Part shown: positions 20,517 through 32,780 of the stretch, one piece after another | How the letters are laid out: each line of letters starts with the position of its first letter | Position numbering within the stretch: the first letter of the stretch is position 1 | Assembly: GCA_027422505.1 (NCBI GenBank) | Contig: JAPQWV010000413.1 | Coordinates: 62,001-126,000, forward strand | Direction of reading: 5' to 3' | Source: Craterostigma plantagineum | Taxonomy: Eukaryota > Streptophyta > Magnoliopsida > Lamiales > Linderniaceae | Length of the DNA stretch: 64,000 nucleotides | Notes under the pieces: model-generated | Seen by the model: only the letters and a program-made list of their open reading frames with translations | What the model was told of the DNA's origin: nothing | The model's database searches: none | Translations under genes and position numbers: made by a program

Positions 20517-22450
20517 ACCACACATCTAAAAATTCGTAGATAGAAAATATATCGTTCTTGACCATAAACCATTTGCAACGGGAGATATCATGGCAAGTTG
20601 TTGGCCTGCTGCGAATTAGTGCTGCTGTGTAATATTGCATGTCCCCAACACGACGAGGGAAGATTCATCTTCATTAATAATGGTCTTGCAATTAATTGTA
20701 GGCGTTTAATAAATTATTGTTTTGGGTGTGAACATGTGGCACGGTGCTCACTCATCAATTCCGTCAGACAATAATCATTAAATGCCTTGGAGGTAAATTC
20801 ACCAGCATTATCAAGACGTATATTCTTTATCGAATAATCTGGAAAATGTGCTCTTAACGAATCAACTGAGAAAGTAATCTCGCAAATCCACGTTCCTTAG
20901 ATGATAAACATACATGGGACCATCTAATTGAAGAATCAACTAACATCATGAAATATTTAAATGGTCCACATGATGGATGTATCAGCCCACAAATATCACT
21001 ATGTATACATTCCAAAAATACAACAGAGTCATTCCCTTTAGAGCAAGCAGCTAGATTGAAGTATCCTTTGGTTCTTTATCAAATGTCCACGCGAATTTGC
21101 AAATTCTTCGCATTAGATTTGAAGCGGGATGGCTCAACCGGTCATGCCAAATATAAAATATACTGTCAGCAGTAAACTTTGTTTACGATAGCATGTGATT
21201 CAGTTGTTCTCAGATATGTATAATATAACTCAGACTCGAATGAAGGTAATATTTCCGCAAGTCATAGCTTTAAAGCTTAACATATTTCTTTGTGACTCAG
21301 GAGAATATAAGGCACTATCAATAACAAGTTTTGTTCCTCTGGATAATAAAATGGTAGCTCTTCCGGAGCCGTTAATTATATTTGTGCTACCTACTATAGC
21401 GATAACACTAGCTTATTTTCATATCAAGATAATCACAGTATTTCTTATTCTTCATAATTGTATGAGTCATTGCACAATCTGCAAGACATAATTCTCCATT
21501 ACACATGCCCATATCCATCAGATAAATATCCTTTTGCCATAAACATATCATAATCATCAATATTTATTTAAAAACAAAACTATATATTACAAGCACACAT
21601 ATAATATTAAACAACCTTAAGTACATAAACAAACAATAGTAAATATATAACATAGAAAACATTATAGCACATCATTCCTCGTCTGCGACAAATTCTGCAG
21701 CCTCCAAACACGCATTATTTTATCGACACCAGAAGTATAGGCAAAGTCACCATGAATAAAATTTGTTTCAATCTTTTTGCCCTTTTGAGATTGTTTGTCT
21801 AACTCAACAAGATGCTCGACTGTGCGACAAGTTTTCGACCAATGGGCCAGACCACCGCAACAATAGCATCGTTCATCGTTATCCTTTTGTTCAATATGGC
21901 TCTTCTCATCTTTATTATCATAAGATTTCCTCTTTTGGGGAAGATATTGATGACTACCACGATTGTTATGATAACCACCGCGAAAGCGCTGATAACTACC
22001 ACCATAATATCCTCTACCACGACCACGGCCTTGACCTTGACCACGATCACGATAATTGCTTCTACTGTTATCATTATCACCTTTCATTGCATTCTATTTA
22101 GGGAGCGCAGCCGTACCAGTTGGTCGGGATCCGTGGTTTTTCATCAGTAATTCTTTGTTTTTTTCAGCCAACAATAAACAAGAGATTAACTCAAAATACT
22201 TTGTAAATTGCCTCTCTCTATATTGTTGTTGGAATACCATATTTGATGGATGAAAAGTACTGAATATTTTCTCAAGCATACTAGCATTAGTGACCGTCTC
22301 CCCACACAATTTTAGTTTGCAAGTTACTTTATGAACATCCGAGTTATATTCAGTCACATATTTAAAATCTTGTAGACGTAAATGCATCCATTCATACCTT
22401 GCGCGTGGAAGGATAACAATGGTCACGTGGTCAAATCGTTTCTCAAGTGG
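20517..22450 (-). pseudogene. Decayed copia gag-protease-integrase
   Basis: On the minus strand, gag reads YEWMHLRLQDFKYVTEYNSD and ENNKELLMKNHGSRPTG-like text, then Arg/Gly-rich text and a zinc knuckle CYCCGGLAHWSKTC (about 21830-21870). Protease/GAG-pre-integrase motifs follow (CLADCAMTHTI, RLSHPASNLMRRI). Integrase then shows HFPDYSIKNIRLDNAGEF, and the region up to GCAVYVP is recognisable at 20520. Many stops and frameshifts are present. The same family has a gag copy at 37930-38921. Confidence 0.75.
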
Positions 22451-23201
22451 TTTTAATTCTGCCTCGATTGCATTTTTCCATTTCGGCCAATCTTTTCGTT
22501 GTCTGCATTTGTTTACAGACCTTGGTTCATGATCCTCATTCTCATTCATCTCATTCATGTCATGTAGCGCTACTTTAAATGAGAATTTATTGTCAAAGAT
22601 GACTTTGTCTCGGTTCCATCTAATTCCATTCTGGGCGTAATTGATCGAGATTTCTTCATTATTTTCAACTTGTTCAAGTAGCTGGTTTCATGCTTATCAT
22701 CATTTATGCCCATACTCTTCTCTAGTCGATGGACCATTCTTATTGCTAGCTCATTTTCTTTTGCAAGGACTTTTATCTTTGGAACTCGAGGGCATACCAC
22801 GTTTTAGCTGTGGTAGGCTCAATTTTTTGTTCGACAGGAACATCATTTTTTGCAGGAGCATTAACATCTGGTATTTGTGACTTAGTCACTCTATTAAAGT
22901 TTCCTAGCAGTTGATTAGCTAAACTCAATAAATGAATTATCTTTTGAACTTCTAGTTCACATTCTTTCGTTCGAGGATCATAATGATTCAACGAAAATTC
23001 ATTCCAACTAATTTCCTTTACAGTTGTTTTTTTTCTCCGCATATGTCGGAAATTTGTTTCGTCGAAGTGACAATCGGCAGATCTAGCCGTGAATAAATCT
23101 CCCGTTAAAGGTCATAAATATTTTACTATCGATGGAGATTCAAATCCAACATATATTTCCAACCTCCTTTGGGGTCCCATCTTTGTGCGTTCCGGTGGCA
23201 C
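22451..23201 (-). pseudogene. Second copy of copia pol linker, fused directly to gag
   Basis: It carries the same linker as 16980-17401 (NEFSLNHYDPRTKECELEVQ, LLSLANQLLGN), then NECRQRKDWPKWKNAIEAEL-like text at the start of RT. Near 22440 the frame runs without a stop from this pol segment into gag, an order that cannot exist in a normal element. It also carries the left end of the CAGAGGCGGACCCACG element at the same site as the first copy. Confidence 0.65.
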
Positions 23202-23345
23202 AACCCAGAGGCGGACCCACGTGTATGCTTGGGGTCATTTGACCCTCCGGCCGGCATTGAAATAATTAGAATATGCATTGAAATATTTTTTTCAAAACTC
23301 GCTAAAAATATTTTCACATGCCACGACAGGGAATCAAAATCTGGA
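23202..23345. mobile_element. Truncated copy of the CAGAGGYGGACCCACG TIR element
   Basis: About 80 bp are nearly identical to 17402-17480, at the equivalent position in the copia linker. The interior then diverges. Confidence 0.5.
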
Positions 23346-23509
23346 TCTCATTACTGTTAATAAAAAATAACTAGGAAGTTCGTATACCACTATTAAGCCA
23401 ACGGTTGGTATAAAATAAAATTACGGTACCTCGACCAAGTTGAAAAACTTCGACGGACGTTGATCTCGACGGTGGAAGTATGGCGGAGGTTGATCTTGGC
23501 GATGGAGCG

Positions 23510-23800
23510 TGATCGTGCTGATAACGTGTTATAAATTTTTTACTATGATTAATATTTATTAAGAGTTATATTATGATTATTTTGATAACAATATAAGGAG
23601 AGAATTTAGAAGGAGATAATATACTTTCTTTACTTTGGTGTCTTTTACAATGTAACTCAAATCACCTATTTATACTAAAATCAGACACTAAAATACAATT
23701 AGCCATCTATACGACTCATGCAAAAAATACCATCTTTTATACACCTCATCTTATCATAAATTCATGAGTTATTAATATTCCAAAAACATCCATATTTAAT
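23510..23800 (-). repeat. Copia 5' LTR edge and primer-binding region
   Basis: On the minus strand the junction reads AACACGTTATCAGCACGATC, the usual end-of-LTR/primer-site sequence of a plant copia family. The LTR would start at 23527 and extend right through AT-rich DNA; its outer end could not be fixed. Confidence 0.35.
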
Positions 23801-24368
23801 CACAAAAATGTGATGATTGATGATTCATATAAATTCATAATATATTTATAAATATTAGGCGAAAAATTAGATCGCATCGCACGGTCAAATTCTGAATTGA
23901 TTTTGTGTCGTTTATCCATACGTAGTAAAATAAACCAATTTGTCTCTGTTATCTTGGAGATTAAAATCTTTAGCTTAATCGAAATTATCAGAAAGATGTT
24001 CACACGTTTTACAGTGACGCCCATGTGTACGGCTGAGAAAATAGGAAACAAAAATTATAAACTTAAGATAGTTATGAATTGTGATAAAAATAATTTTATA
24101 TAGAAAGGGGGAAAGCAGAGACGGAAGACCCTAGGGCTCATATATCAGGGCTTCGTGGAAGTTTATCCTCACACTATCTATTTATTTCTCGACCCCTCTT
24201 TCTCAAAGCATTCAATCGAAGCTTGACAAGCTTAAATTTGAATCTGCGATTTGGGATTCGTTTTATCGCCGTTACCGGAAAAGTTTGGTGATTTCATTCC
24301 GATTAAGCGTTTGCTTGTAATTTTAATTCGTTTAGGTAAACTCCATATTTGGGCAATTGAATCGACAC

Positions 24369-27300
24369 ATGTTTGATATGTTTAATATGGGAGGATCGCA
24401 GAAATCAAAAAGAATTTCTTGGGCTTCTGATGTTAATCTTTGTCAGGTATTAATCCTTATAAAAATCTTCGTTGTTTTGTACGTGGAGTAATTTGGATAA
24501 AAACTGGTTACAATATAATGAATGGATTGGTTCGTTGTTAAATGAGAGCGCTTTTCTCGTCTGTTGCACTGTTTTCGCAAGAGAAGTTTAGAGAAAAATG
24601 GAGAAAAGAAGGTATTTTTTTTCCCTTTAAATTCACTTTATTGAATGATAAAAGCTAAACCGTTGAATAAGTAAAAAACTTTGCATGGAATAAGTTGCGC
24701 TTCGAGATGGTAAATATTGGAAAGCTGTCACAATTTCACAATCTGTAAAATGGAGGATAATAAGTGTAACGTACGCCAACGAAGCCATATGGTGAACTTT
24801 CAGAGATTCTTTAGCAATTTTTTTATTTATGGATCAGTTAATGGGGCATTATCAGAGCACGTATATAACCTTGTAGAGCTGGGTTTTGATGTGAATCTTT
24901 TGAATGAAAACTCAGTAGATAAAGTGAGGTCAAAATTGATGAAATCTTGGACATTGACCTGGTTGGTAGTGGCTAATAACCTTGTGAGAGATTTAAAACC
25001 CAATATGGCAAACAAATTGTGACTGTACTGAAAGTTATTATTGTGAAATCATTCAGTGTTCTGTATCTAATTTGATGTATCCGAGTAGTGAGTAATTATA
25101 CATAATTCTTATGTGTAAATTTTGGCAGACATGGCTTTCCTCAGTCAACAGATTCATGTTGGTCTTTGAGGATAATGGTATAGCATCACTTAATTTTAGT
25201 TCTGTGGGATGAAGATTTTGATTGATCTAACTTATATTCATCAAATTTTATTCCAAGAAATGGGAGTGAATGAAACAGACCTGTTTTCTATTATAGACTT
25301 TCCTTCCTGGCTGATCATCATGAGTCTAGAAACCATCCTTTGTTTAATGAATATGAATGTCTGTTGTTTGTCTAGGCAAGAATTGATGGTAACTTGGGAT
25401 TGATGGCGGGTTGAAATAATATCCTGTGTAGTACTGCTAAGACAATATCCAAATATCAAGCACTACTTTAGCTGATAAGGAGGTTAACTGCTGCCACATC
25501 TTCTTGCCTGTAGTGAAAAAACCTGAATGTTTATGTATTTATTTTATTGTAGCAGCATTATTGATTTGATCTTATGTGCAGATTACTTTCTTCTGGCCTA
25601 TCCATGGTTTTTTCTCCTTGCATGTTATGTCGTAGTGATGTGTAACCGATAAATGATGAAAAGATCGAGCTTTCACTTTAGTTGTAGAGTTGTTACTTGT
25701 ATTGGATGCAGATTTTTGTCCTCCAATGTTCCAAGTTTCTGCATAATTCAGACTATACCATCTCTATTGACTTCATAGAATCAATTGACTTCATAGAATC
25801 AAGACCGATCGATCATACTTGTGATATCTACCATCTTTGTTGAGTACTGTGTGTTGAAACAGATTTCATTTGATGAAAAATGCAGGTAAGGCTATTTTTG
25901 TCTGAAGAGTCTCCTTCGCAAGTTGGAAATGGAACTCAACAGCATCTCCAGCCAAAGGTAACAAGGTCGGGCAGTTTTATCGGTAACGGGCCCGATGATA
26001 ATCTGCCACCGGGCTTTGAGGGATCACAGCCCGTAAACCAATGGAACGCAAAGCTATCTCAAATACCAGTGATCAAGTGGAAATGTCCTCCCAGGGTAAG
26101 TATTACATATCTATCTGTTTCCTATATTTCCTTAGGCTCAGTTATTGGATCATCTTAATCTGTCACACGTCAAGCTTTCTATCGTCAGTTGTAATAAGGC
26201 ATATTTGTTGTTTCTTTCTTGACACTTCTTCACGGGATATTGCTGTGTGTGATTATTTCGAGTTCTGTATCAGTTGCGATTGAGTACTCTTGAGAAATTC
26301 TATCATTAATGTTGAATCATTACTTTTTCACAATTCTCATTTGAATTTTTGTCATTATCTTGATTTTCAGTTTAAAGTCAGTACTAATTGGCAAGTAGTT
26401 GCTGGGGATGAGAGCAAGGAAACAGACGCCGAGACCCTTCGACAGGCGAAAATGCTCGAAGCTATTTATCCTCGCATATCAGCCATTCCACCAAAGTGCG
26501 TCACAGCTCCTCTTCACATCTTTCATCTTCCTTTCGAAATATTTAGGAATATATGATAAAAGTTACGCTCTTTACTTTGCAGCCCATCTGAACCAAGTGT
26601 GGCCGAAACCGCAGATTACAATGACCAAAACACCCTCGTGGTTCCCTTAATGCCAGTCGAAGATGAAGAAGACCCAGCCTTAGATGCGTCTTCGCTCGGT
26701 TCTTCATCAGCAAAGACAGCTTCTTCGCCATTATCTGCCTTGGACCCAAACATCTTATCAAACCTACAAGCTGCTTTTTCTCCATACACATCGAGCCCCA
26801 ATCAGGGAAACTCGATAGATCAAGATCTGCTGATGAAAATCTTAAGCAACCCTAATTTAGTCGAAGAACTCATGAAAAAGCAAGGCGGGTCTTCATCAAG
26901 TTCCCAAAACACGCCTATCCGTGGAACGCAAACTGTTCTATCACAGCAATCATCTGCTTTACATAGCACGCCACCTTTGAGTACTCATAACGATGCATCT
27001 TCGAGCTTACAAGGTATGGCTACGACACATAATCTGCCCAGCAATTTGAGATCCCAAGCGCCTAGTTCGTTCGTCCAGGGACATGCAGCACCTTCATGGG
27101 CGCCTGCAAATTTACCGTTTAACCCTCAGGGTAGGGTGGGACCCACGTCGATGCCTAGTGTTAGGCCACCTCATGTGCCTGAAGCTTCAGCCATGGCGAG
27201 TAAGGATATCAACTATTACAAGAGCCTCATACAGCAGCACGGTGGAGAGCGTAGAGAGAGTAGTAGTATTACGCCACATCCTCGGCAGTTTCAAAATGCG

Positions 27301-27534
27301 CCTTTCGGGACGAATCAAGAATTTAATAATAATGCGATCAGACCGAGAGAGTCGAAACCTAGGATTATGAGGCCTTGTATGTACTATAACACGCCAAGGG
27401 GTTGTAGAAATGGGGCGAACTGTTCTTTTCTTCACGATAATTCGTCTCAGGCGCAGCAAAGGACAGGTGGCGGCGGCGCTGAGGTTCCAAACGCAAAGAG
27501 GATGAAGATGGATAGAGAAATTACTTGGACATAA
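24369..27534 (+). CDS. CCCH-type zinc finger protein (AtC3H6-like)
   Basis: Four exons with consensus borders: 24369-24446, 25886-26095, 26371-26495 and 26583-27534, giving 454 aa. The third in-frame ATG (24387, MGGSQKSKRISW) matches the usual family start and may be the real one. Exon 2 opens with the conserved VRLFLSEESPSQVG. Exon 3 has FKVSTNWQVVAGDESKE and EAIYPRISAIPPN. Exon 4 is Ser/Gln-rich with a conserved NPNLVEELMKKQG segment. A single finger near the C-terminus, CMYYNTPRGCRNGANCSFLH, fits C-X8-C-X5-C-X3-H, an RNA-binding type. It resembles Arabidopsis zinc finger CCCH domain-containing protein 6; function in that clade is poorly known. The gene appears intact with a 1.4-kb first intron. 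Confidence 0.9.
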
Positions 27535-28081
27535 AGGCAATGATTTTTGACTCTGTTTTTAAGATTTATATTTGCCGTGGGTATTCTTTTGGCCTTATCT
27601 TTCGTAGGTACTATACTGTTTTGATCTTTCCTTAATGTTTACTATTGTGATCGTTGGCCTGCATGACTCTGAGGATCGTTTATGGTGTCTTCCTTTTGGT
27701 TTTTCATATTGAATTTGCAGATCAATTGGAGAGATGCTGTGGAATCTGCTTTTATATAATCATTTTCTTGCCCTAAGTGATGATATTATTGCATATTGAT
27801 TAAATAATTTTTAGATCTCCTTCCGAAAAAAAATAACCTTCCGAAAAAAAAAAATAATAATAATTTTTAGATCTTGGTTTTTCACCGACACATGACACCA
27901 AATAGCAGCACTAGCTAACTAAATAATTTACCTATTGAGCTGACTTATTACATATAAATAAATAAATAACTATTGCCGCGTTGAGTAATTAACTTTTAAT
28001 CCCCTTCATTCCCACTTGCTCACTACTCAGTTCACTCGTCCGAATCTAACACTGTTCACTCGCCTCTCGCCTATCTCTGTC
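27535..28081. other. 3' region of CCCH gene and intergenic DNA
   Basis: A short direct repeat of CCTTCCGAAAAAAAA with flanking TTTTTAGATC occurs at about 27808-27875. No gene was seen. Confidence 0.5.
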
Positions 28082-28086
28082 GAGCT

Positions 28087-28381
28087 TTTTTTTTTTTTTT
28101 TTTTCCCAACGATAACTTGCAATTACTGAATTAAAGCTACACGTGCTAAACAGCACAAAGGGCCATTTGGTCGCATTGCGCCAAACGGAACAAGTCCTCA
28201 AATAGAGGAAAGAAGACCCCACAAGGGGCACAACACTCCCACATGGGGAGACAAAGGTCCAAAAAGGACAAAAAAACCGACAGAAGACAAACCACATAAT
28301 CTACGATCCAAATCTAAAGAACCTGTAACAGAAAAAGCAATTACGCTAAATCTACGACACGCTAAATCTACGACACTCTTA
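28087..28381 (-). mobile_element. Short poly(A)-tailed retroposon (LINE 3' end or SINE)
   Basis: A T run begins at 28086, read as a poly(A) tail on the minus strand, followed by AACGATAACTTGCA and ending before 28382. A direct duplication cgagctttt flanks it (about 28082-28090 and 28382-28390). It shares GGGGCACAACACTCCCACATGGGGAG-like text with the element at 39202-39363. Confidence 0.55.
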
Positions 28382-28465
28382 CGAGCTTTTAACATCTCAA
28401 GATCCAAAAGAGATTTCATTACACCACCACAGAAAAAATCACAGCAAACCTATCAATTGTAAAAG

Positions 28466-29600
28466 ATGGGCTCTGTTTCTCTGAAGATAGGAGATGTAAC
28501 AGCAAGATTCAAGAAAGCATCGATGTGTTCCTCAGCAGTCAACCTTCTGATGCTCTTCTCAGTAATCACCACTAACCTCTTCGCCTTATACGCCTTCACT
28601 TACCACCCAAAATCCCTCTCCCACGCGCCTCCCAAGAACCTCGCCGTGATCTCTGAGAAGGTGGGCTTAATCTTGAGAGAGATCGATTCTTCGCAAAAGA
28701 AGTTAGCCCAGATGGAGAAGCAGCTCTTGGGCTACGAAACAATCGATCTCTCCAAGCCCAACATCGCCGGCGAAGTCAGAGAGTTCTTACAGCACCATCG
28801 CTTGCCCTTGGGCAAAGATTCTAGAACTGGGATCAGTGAGATGGTGTCTTCTATAGGACATTCTTGCGGGAAGTCCATGGATTTGCTGTCCCAATACATG
28901 AACTACAAGCCCTACAGTTCTTGCCCAGACGATTGGAGCCTTGCTCAGAAGCTGATCTTACAAGGATGCGAGCCCTTGCCCAAAAGGAGATGCTTTGCTA
29001 AGGTAATCGACAAAGCTAACTCTTTGCACCCTTTCCCCTACTTCCCTATGGAAGAATGTGAGCCTTGCTTGGAGCAGTACATACATAAAAGCGTGAATTT
29101 CAATCGACGTTTTGTCGATGGGCGGCGGTTCGAATATTCGAATAGGGTTCGACATAGGGGGCGGGTCGGGCACGTTCGCAGCTCGAATGGCTGAGAAGAA
29201 TGTGACTGTAATAACCTCAGCTTTGAACGTTGATGCTCCCTTTAGCGAGTTCATTGCAGCTAGGGGACTCTTCCCTTTATACATAAGCTTAGATCATAGG
29301 TTTCCTTTCCACGATAATGTCTTCGATCTGATCCACGCTGGCAGTGGGTTGGACGTCGCGGGTCGACCCGAGAAATTAGAGTTCTTGATGTTCGATATCG
29401 ACAGAGTGCTTAGGGCGGGCGGGCTTTTTTGGTTGGATAACTTTTATTGCTCGACCGATGAGAAAAAAGCGATCTTGACCCGGTTGATCGAACGGTTCGG
29501 GTACAAAAAGCTGAAATGGGTCGTGGGCGAGAAGGTGAATGGGTCGGGGAAATCCGAGGTTTACTTATCCGCTGTGCTTCAGAAACCAGTTAGAGTTTAG
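28466..29600 (+). pseudogene. SAM-dependent methyltransferase-family protein with a frameshift
   Basis: It resembles plant Golgi-anchored methyltransferase-like proteins of the At5g40830/At3g27230 group. The first frame (28466-29194) has a membrane anchor at about residues 22-45 (VNLLMLFSVITTNLFALYAF), a coiled-coil-like stretch, then GEVREFLQHHRLPLGKD and DDWSLAQKLILQGCEPLPKRRCF. The second frame (29112-29600) carries the SAM-binding motif IRIGFDIGGGSGTFAARMAE, then LDHRFPFHDNVFDLIHAGSG, RVLRAGGLFWLDNFYC and the C-terminus EVYLSAVLQKPVRV. A single missing base near 29115-29125 (GTCGATGGGCGGCGG) separates them. Joined, the protein is about 377 aa, roughly 35-40 residues short of what I recall for the family, apparently missing the cysteine-bearing segment before motif I. 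It is either a young pseudogene or a sequence error plus a divergent region. Confidence 0.8.
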
Positions 29601-29771
29601 ATTGAATGACGATGGTGATGCTATTGCTGTCATAAGTTAATGTTGCAAGAGAAGGGAAGACTAAGAGAAGGCGTTGAATTTTATACTATAGAAATTTATC
29701 TCCTCACGTTCATTTTTCATTTGCATTCTATGCTCTCTCTCTATGATTTATTTGTAATGGAAAATAAGGGT

Positions 29772-29998
29772 GTTTTTTTTTTTTTTTTTTTGGTAACCGG
29801 GGAAAGCCGATGGTGAAACCCCGGGACCGACCAACTACCTGCTAAACGGGCCGACCAGGTCAATCGCACATGTCTGGGCCCATGTGGGCAGGCCTGGAGA
29901 AATGTCACAGGGTGGAGGTTCGAACCCGAACCCAGGACCTCTCCCAACATGACTCCAGGCACCTCCCCCTCAACCAGTAGAGCTGAGGGCTCATCGGC
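29772..29998 (-). mobile_element. tRNA-derived SINE
   Basis: 227 bp flanked by a perfect 11-bp duplication aaaataagggt (29761-29771 and 29999-30009). On the minus strand it begins GATGAGCCCTCAGCTCTACTGG (box A-like) and has GGGTTCGAACC (box B). It ends in an A run, seen as about 20 T at 29773-29792. It sits just downstream of the methyltransferase gene. Confidence 0.88.
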
Positions 29999-30009
29999 AA
30001 AATAAGGGT

Positions 30010-30420
30010 TAGTTCCTCCTATGGTTCGATGCATTCCATCATATGTATTTTAACAGTTAGTAGACTTGAAATTTAGATTTGAGGTTCTGTCAGCATTTCT
30101 TTGGATAGTTGTGCTCATTACATTATCACGTAATCAGATCTATTTCACTGACTGTGGTCAATGTAAGGTAATTGTTGGGAAGAACTAAGTTTCAGGCCTA
30201 GTTTGTATAGTTTTTTTACGATTTAAGACCCATTTATGTTTTATATAGATAGAAGGAACCTAATTCAAGTTTCATTTAGACCGAAAGACCTAATTCATGT
30301 TAAAAGACATATTTGTCCATAATAAACAAAAAGAATTACAGATCATTGCCATCGTCTTCTTCAAGCGAGCAAAACAACCATTTCTTTTTTATTTGGGACG
30401 AGAAAGCAACCATTTCAAAC
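30010..30420. other. Intergenic; possible end of a large repeat element
   Basis: Contains GACCTAATTCATGTT/AAGACATATTTGTCC text that loosely resembles, in inverse orientation, the region at 37310-37440. No gene was seen. Confidence 0.35.
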
Positions 30421-32780
30421 TCAATTGGTAGATTTGAAAATGGCAAAATTATCTCGTGTTATGGACCCAATTAGCAGAATATGACTCGAGGGTCTTAACG
30501 ACCAAACACATCTACGGATGTTAATGATCGAATTATTATTTAACGACTTTCAAATTAGAAAGCGATTCTACTGAAATCACGGCGTCGTGTTCGAGTAAGG
30601 TGAAAACACAATCAATGTCATCTTAGTTCTGAATTATCAATGATAAATTGCAGACGTTAATCATCGTAAGAATGCAGAAATGAGGCTCCCTGATAGTTTC
30701 AACCCTTGACAAAAAATACCAGTTTATACGAAATCAATACCACATTACATGCTCCGAAAAACAGTTCATTAAGTTTCAGAAACACAACTTCAACTACACA
30801 TACATCTATTTGCTTAAAGTTAGACCATTATTGGGAAAGCAGTACCATATAAGGCGTCAAATGTAACTCTTCATGCCTCGAAAAGGGGAAATGTGGCTCC
30901 CCGATAGTTTCGAACCCTTGACGAAAAATACCAGTTTCTACGAAATAAATACCTCATTACATGCCTCGAAAACTCTTCATTATGTTACAGAAACACAACT
31001 GCAACTACGCATACCTCTAATTGGTTAATCTAAGACAGTTATTGGAAAAACAATACCATATAAGGCATCTATTATAACTCTTCATGCCTCGAAATGGGGA
31101 AATGGAGCTCCCCGATAGTTTAGAATCCTTACGAGTTATACGAAATGAATACCATATTACATGCCCCGAAAAACAGTTCAATAAGTCCATAAACACAACT
31201 TCAACTATACATACCTCTACTTGCTTAAAGTTAGATATTTATCGGGAAAACAGTACCATATAAGGCGTCTAATGTAACTTTCATGCCTCGAAAAGGGAAA
31301 ATGGGGCTCCACGATAGTTTCGAACCCTTAATGAAAAATACCAGTTTATACGAAACAAATAACACGTACATGCCTCGAAAACTCTACATTATGATCCAGA
31401 ACACAACTTCCACTACACATACCTCTAATTGATTAACATAAGACAGTTATTCGGAAAATAGTACCATATAAGGCTTCTAATGTAACTCTTCGTCGTTCTT
31501 CCGGAAAAATAACCCAAAAATGAAATAACACAAGAGAGGGCTCGAGAAACATTTAAATACAAATCGATAACTCATCAGCAGCTCAATTGGTAACGTACAA
31601 TCGAAAACCTAACAATGAAATTTGGATTTGGAAAATGGCAAAATTGTATCGTTATGGACCCAATTAGCAGAATATGACGCGAATTAGTAATGGGTCTTAA
31701 CGATCAAACACATCTACGGATGTTAATGATCGAATTATTATTCAATCGCTTTCAAATTAGCAAGCGATTCGACTGAGATCACGGCGTCGCGTTCGAGTAA
31801 GGTGAAAACAAAGATCTCATCTTAGTTCTGAATGATCAGTGATAGATTGCAGACGTTAACCATCGTAAGAATGCAGAAATGAGGCTCCACGATAGTTTCA
31901 ACCCTTGAAAAAAAATACCAGTTTATACGAAATTAATACCACATTACATACCCCGAAAAACAGTGCATTAAGTTCCATAAATACAACTTCAACTATACAT
32001 ACCTCTGTTTGCTTAAAGTTAGACATTATTGAGAAAACAGTACCATATAAGGCGTCTAATGTAACTCTTCATGCCTCGAAAAGGGGAAATGAGGCTCTCC
32101 GATAGTTTCGAACCCTTGACGAAAAATACCAGTTCTACGAAATAAATACCTCATTACTACGCATACCTCTAGTTGGTTAATCTAAGATAGTTATTGGGAA
32201 AATAGTACCATATAAGGCGTCTAATGTAACTCTTCGTCGTTCTTCCGAAAAAATAACCCAAAAACGAAATAAACAAGAAGGGCTCAAGAAACATTTAAAT
32301 ACAAATCGATAACTCATCAGCAGCTCAATTGGTACGTACAATCAAAAACCTAACATTGACGTTTGGATTTAGAAAATGGTGAAATTGTCTAGTTATGGAC
32401 TCAATTAGCAGAATATGACGCGAATTAATCATGTGTCTTAACGATCAAACACATCTACGGATGTTAATGATCGAATTATTGTTTAACGGCTTTCAAATTA
32501 GCGCGATTCGACTGAAATCACGGCGTTGCGTTCGAGTAAGGTGAAAACACGATCAATCTCATCTTAGTTCTGAATTATCAATGATAAATTGCAGACGTTA
32601 GTCATCGTAAGATTGCGGAGATGGGGCTCCCCGATAGTTTCGAACCCTTGACAAGAAATACCAGTTTATATGAAATTAATACCACATTACGTGCCCCGGA
32701 AAACAGTTCATTAAGTTCCAGAAACACAACTTCAACTATACATACCTCTATTTGCTTAAAAAGTTTTGTTTGGCGTACCA
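30420..32780. repeat. Higher-order tandem repeat array, monomer about 210 bp
   Basis: A module of about 210 bp starts near each GGCTCCCCGATAGTTTCGAA-like motif, at 30682, 30892, 31102, 31299, 31879, 32089 and 32622. Three runs of these are separated by a larger unit of about 250-300 bp (30430-30680, 31625-31880, 32370-32620; it contains AACACATCTACGGATGTTAA). Near its left flank, two of these units carry a 100-bp piece with CTCATCAGCAGCTCAATTGG (31490-31590, 32235-32335). The pattern is A-m-m-m-m-B-A-m-m-B-A-m. No coding capacity. Confidence 0.8.

Noticed and set aside
29741..30034. 97-codon minus-strand frame
   Set aside because: It is a translation through the SINE, whose ends and target duplication explain the sequence.
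30680..32660. GTTTCGAACCC motifs in the 210-bp repeats as tRNA box B / SINE array
   Set aside because: No box A at a suitable distance and no poly(A) tails; the motif is simply part of the monomer.
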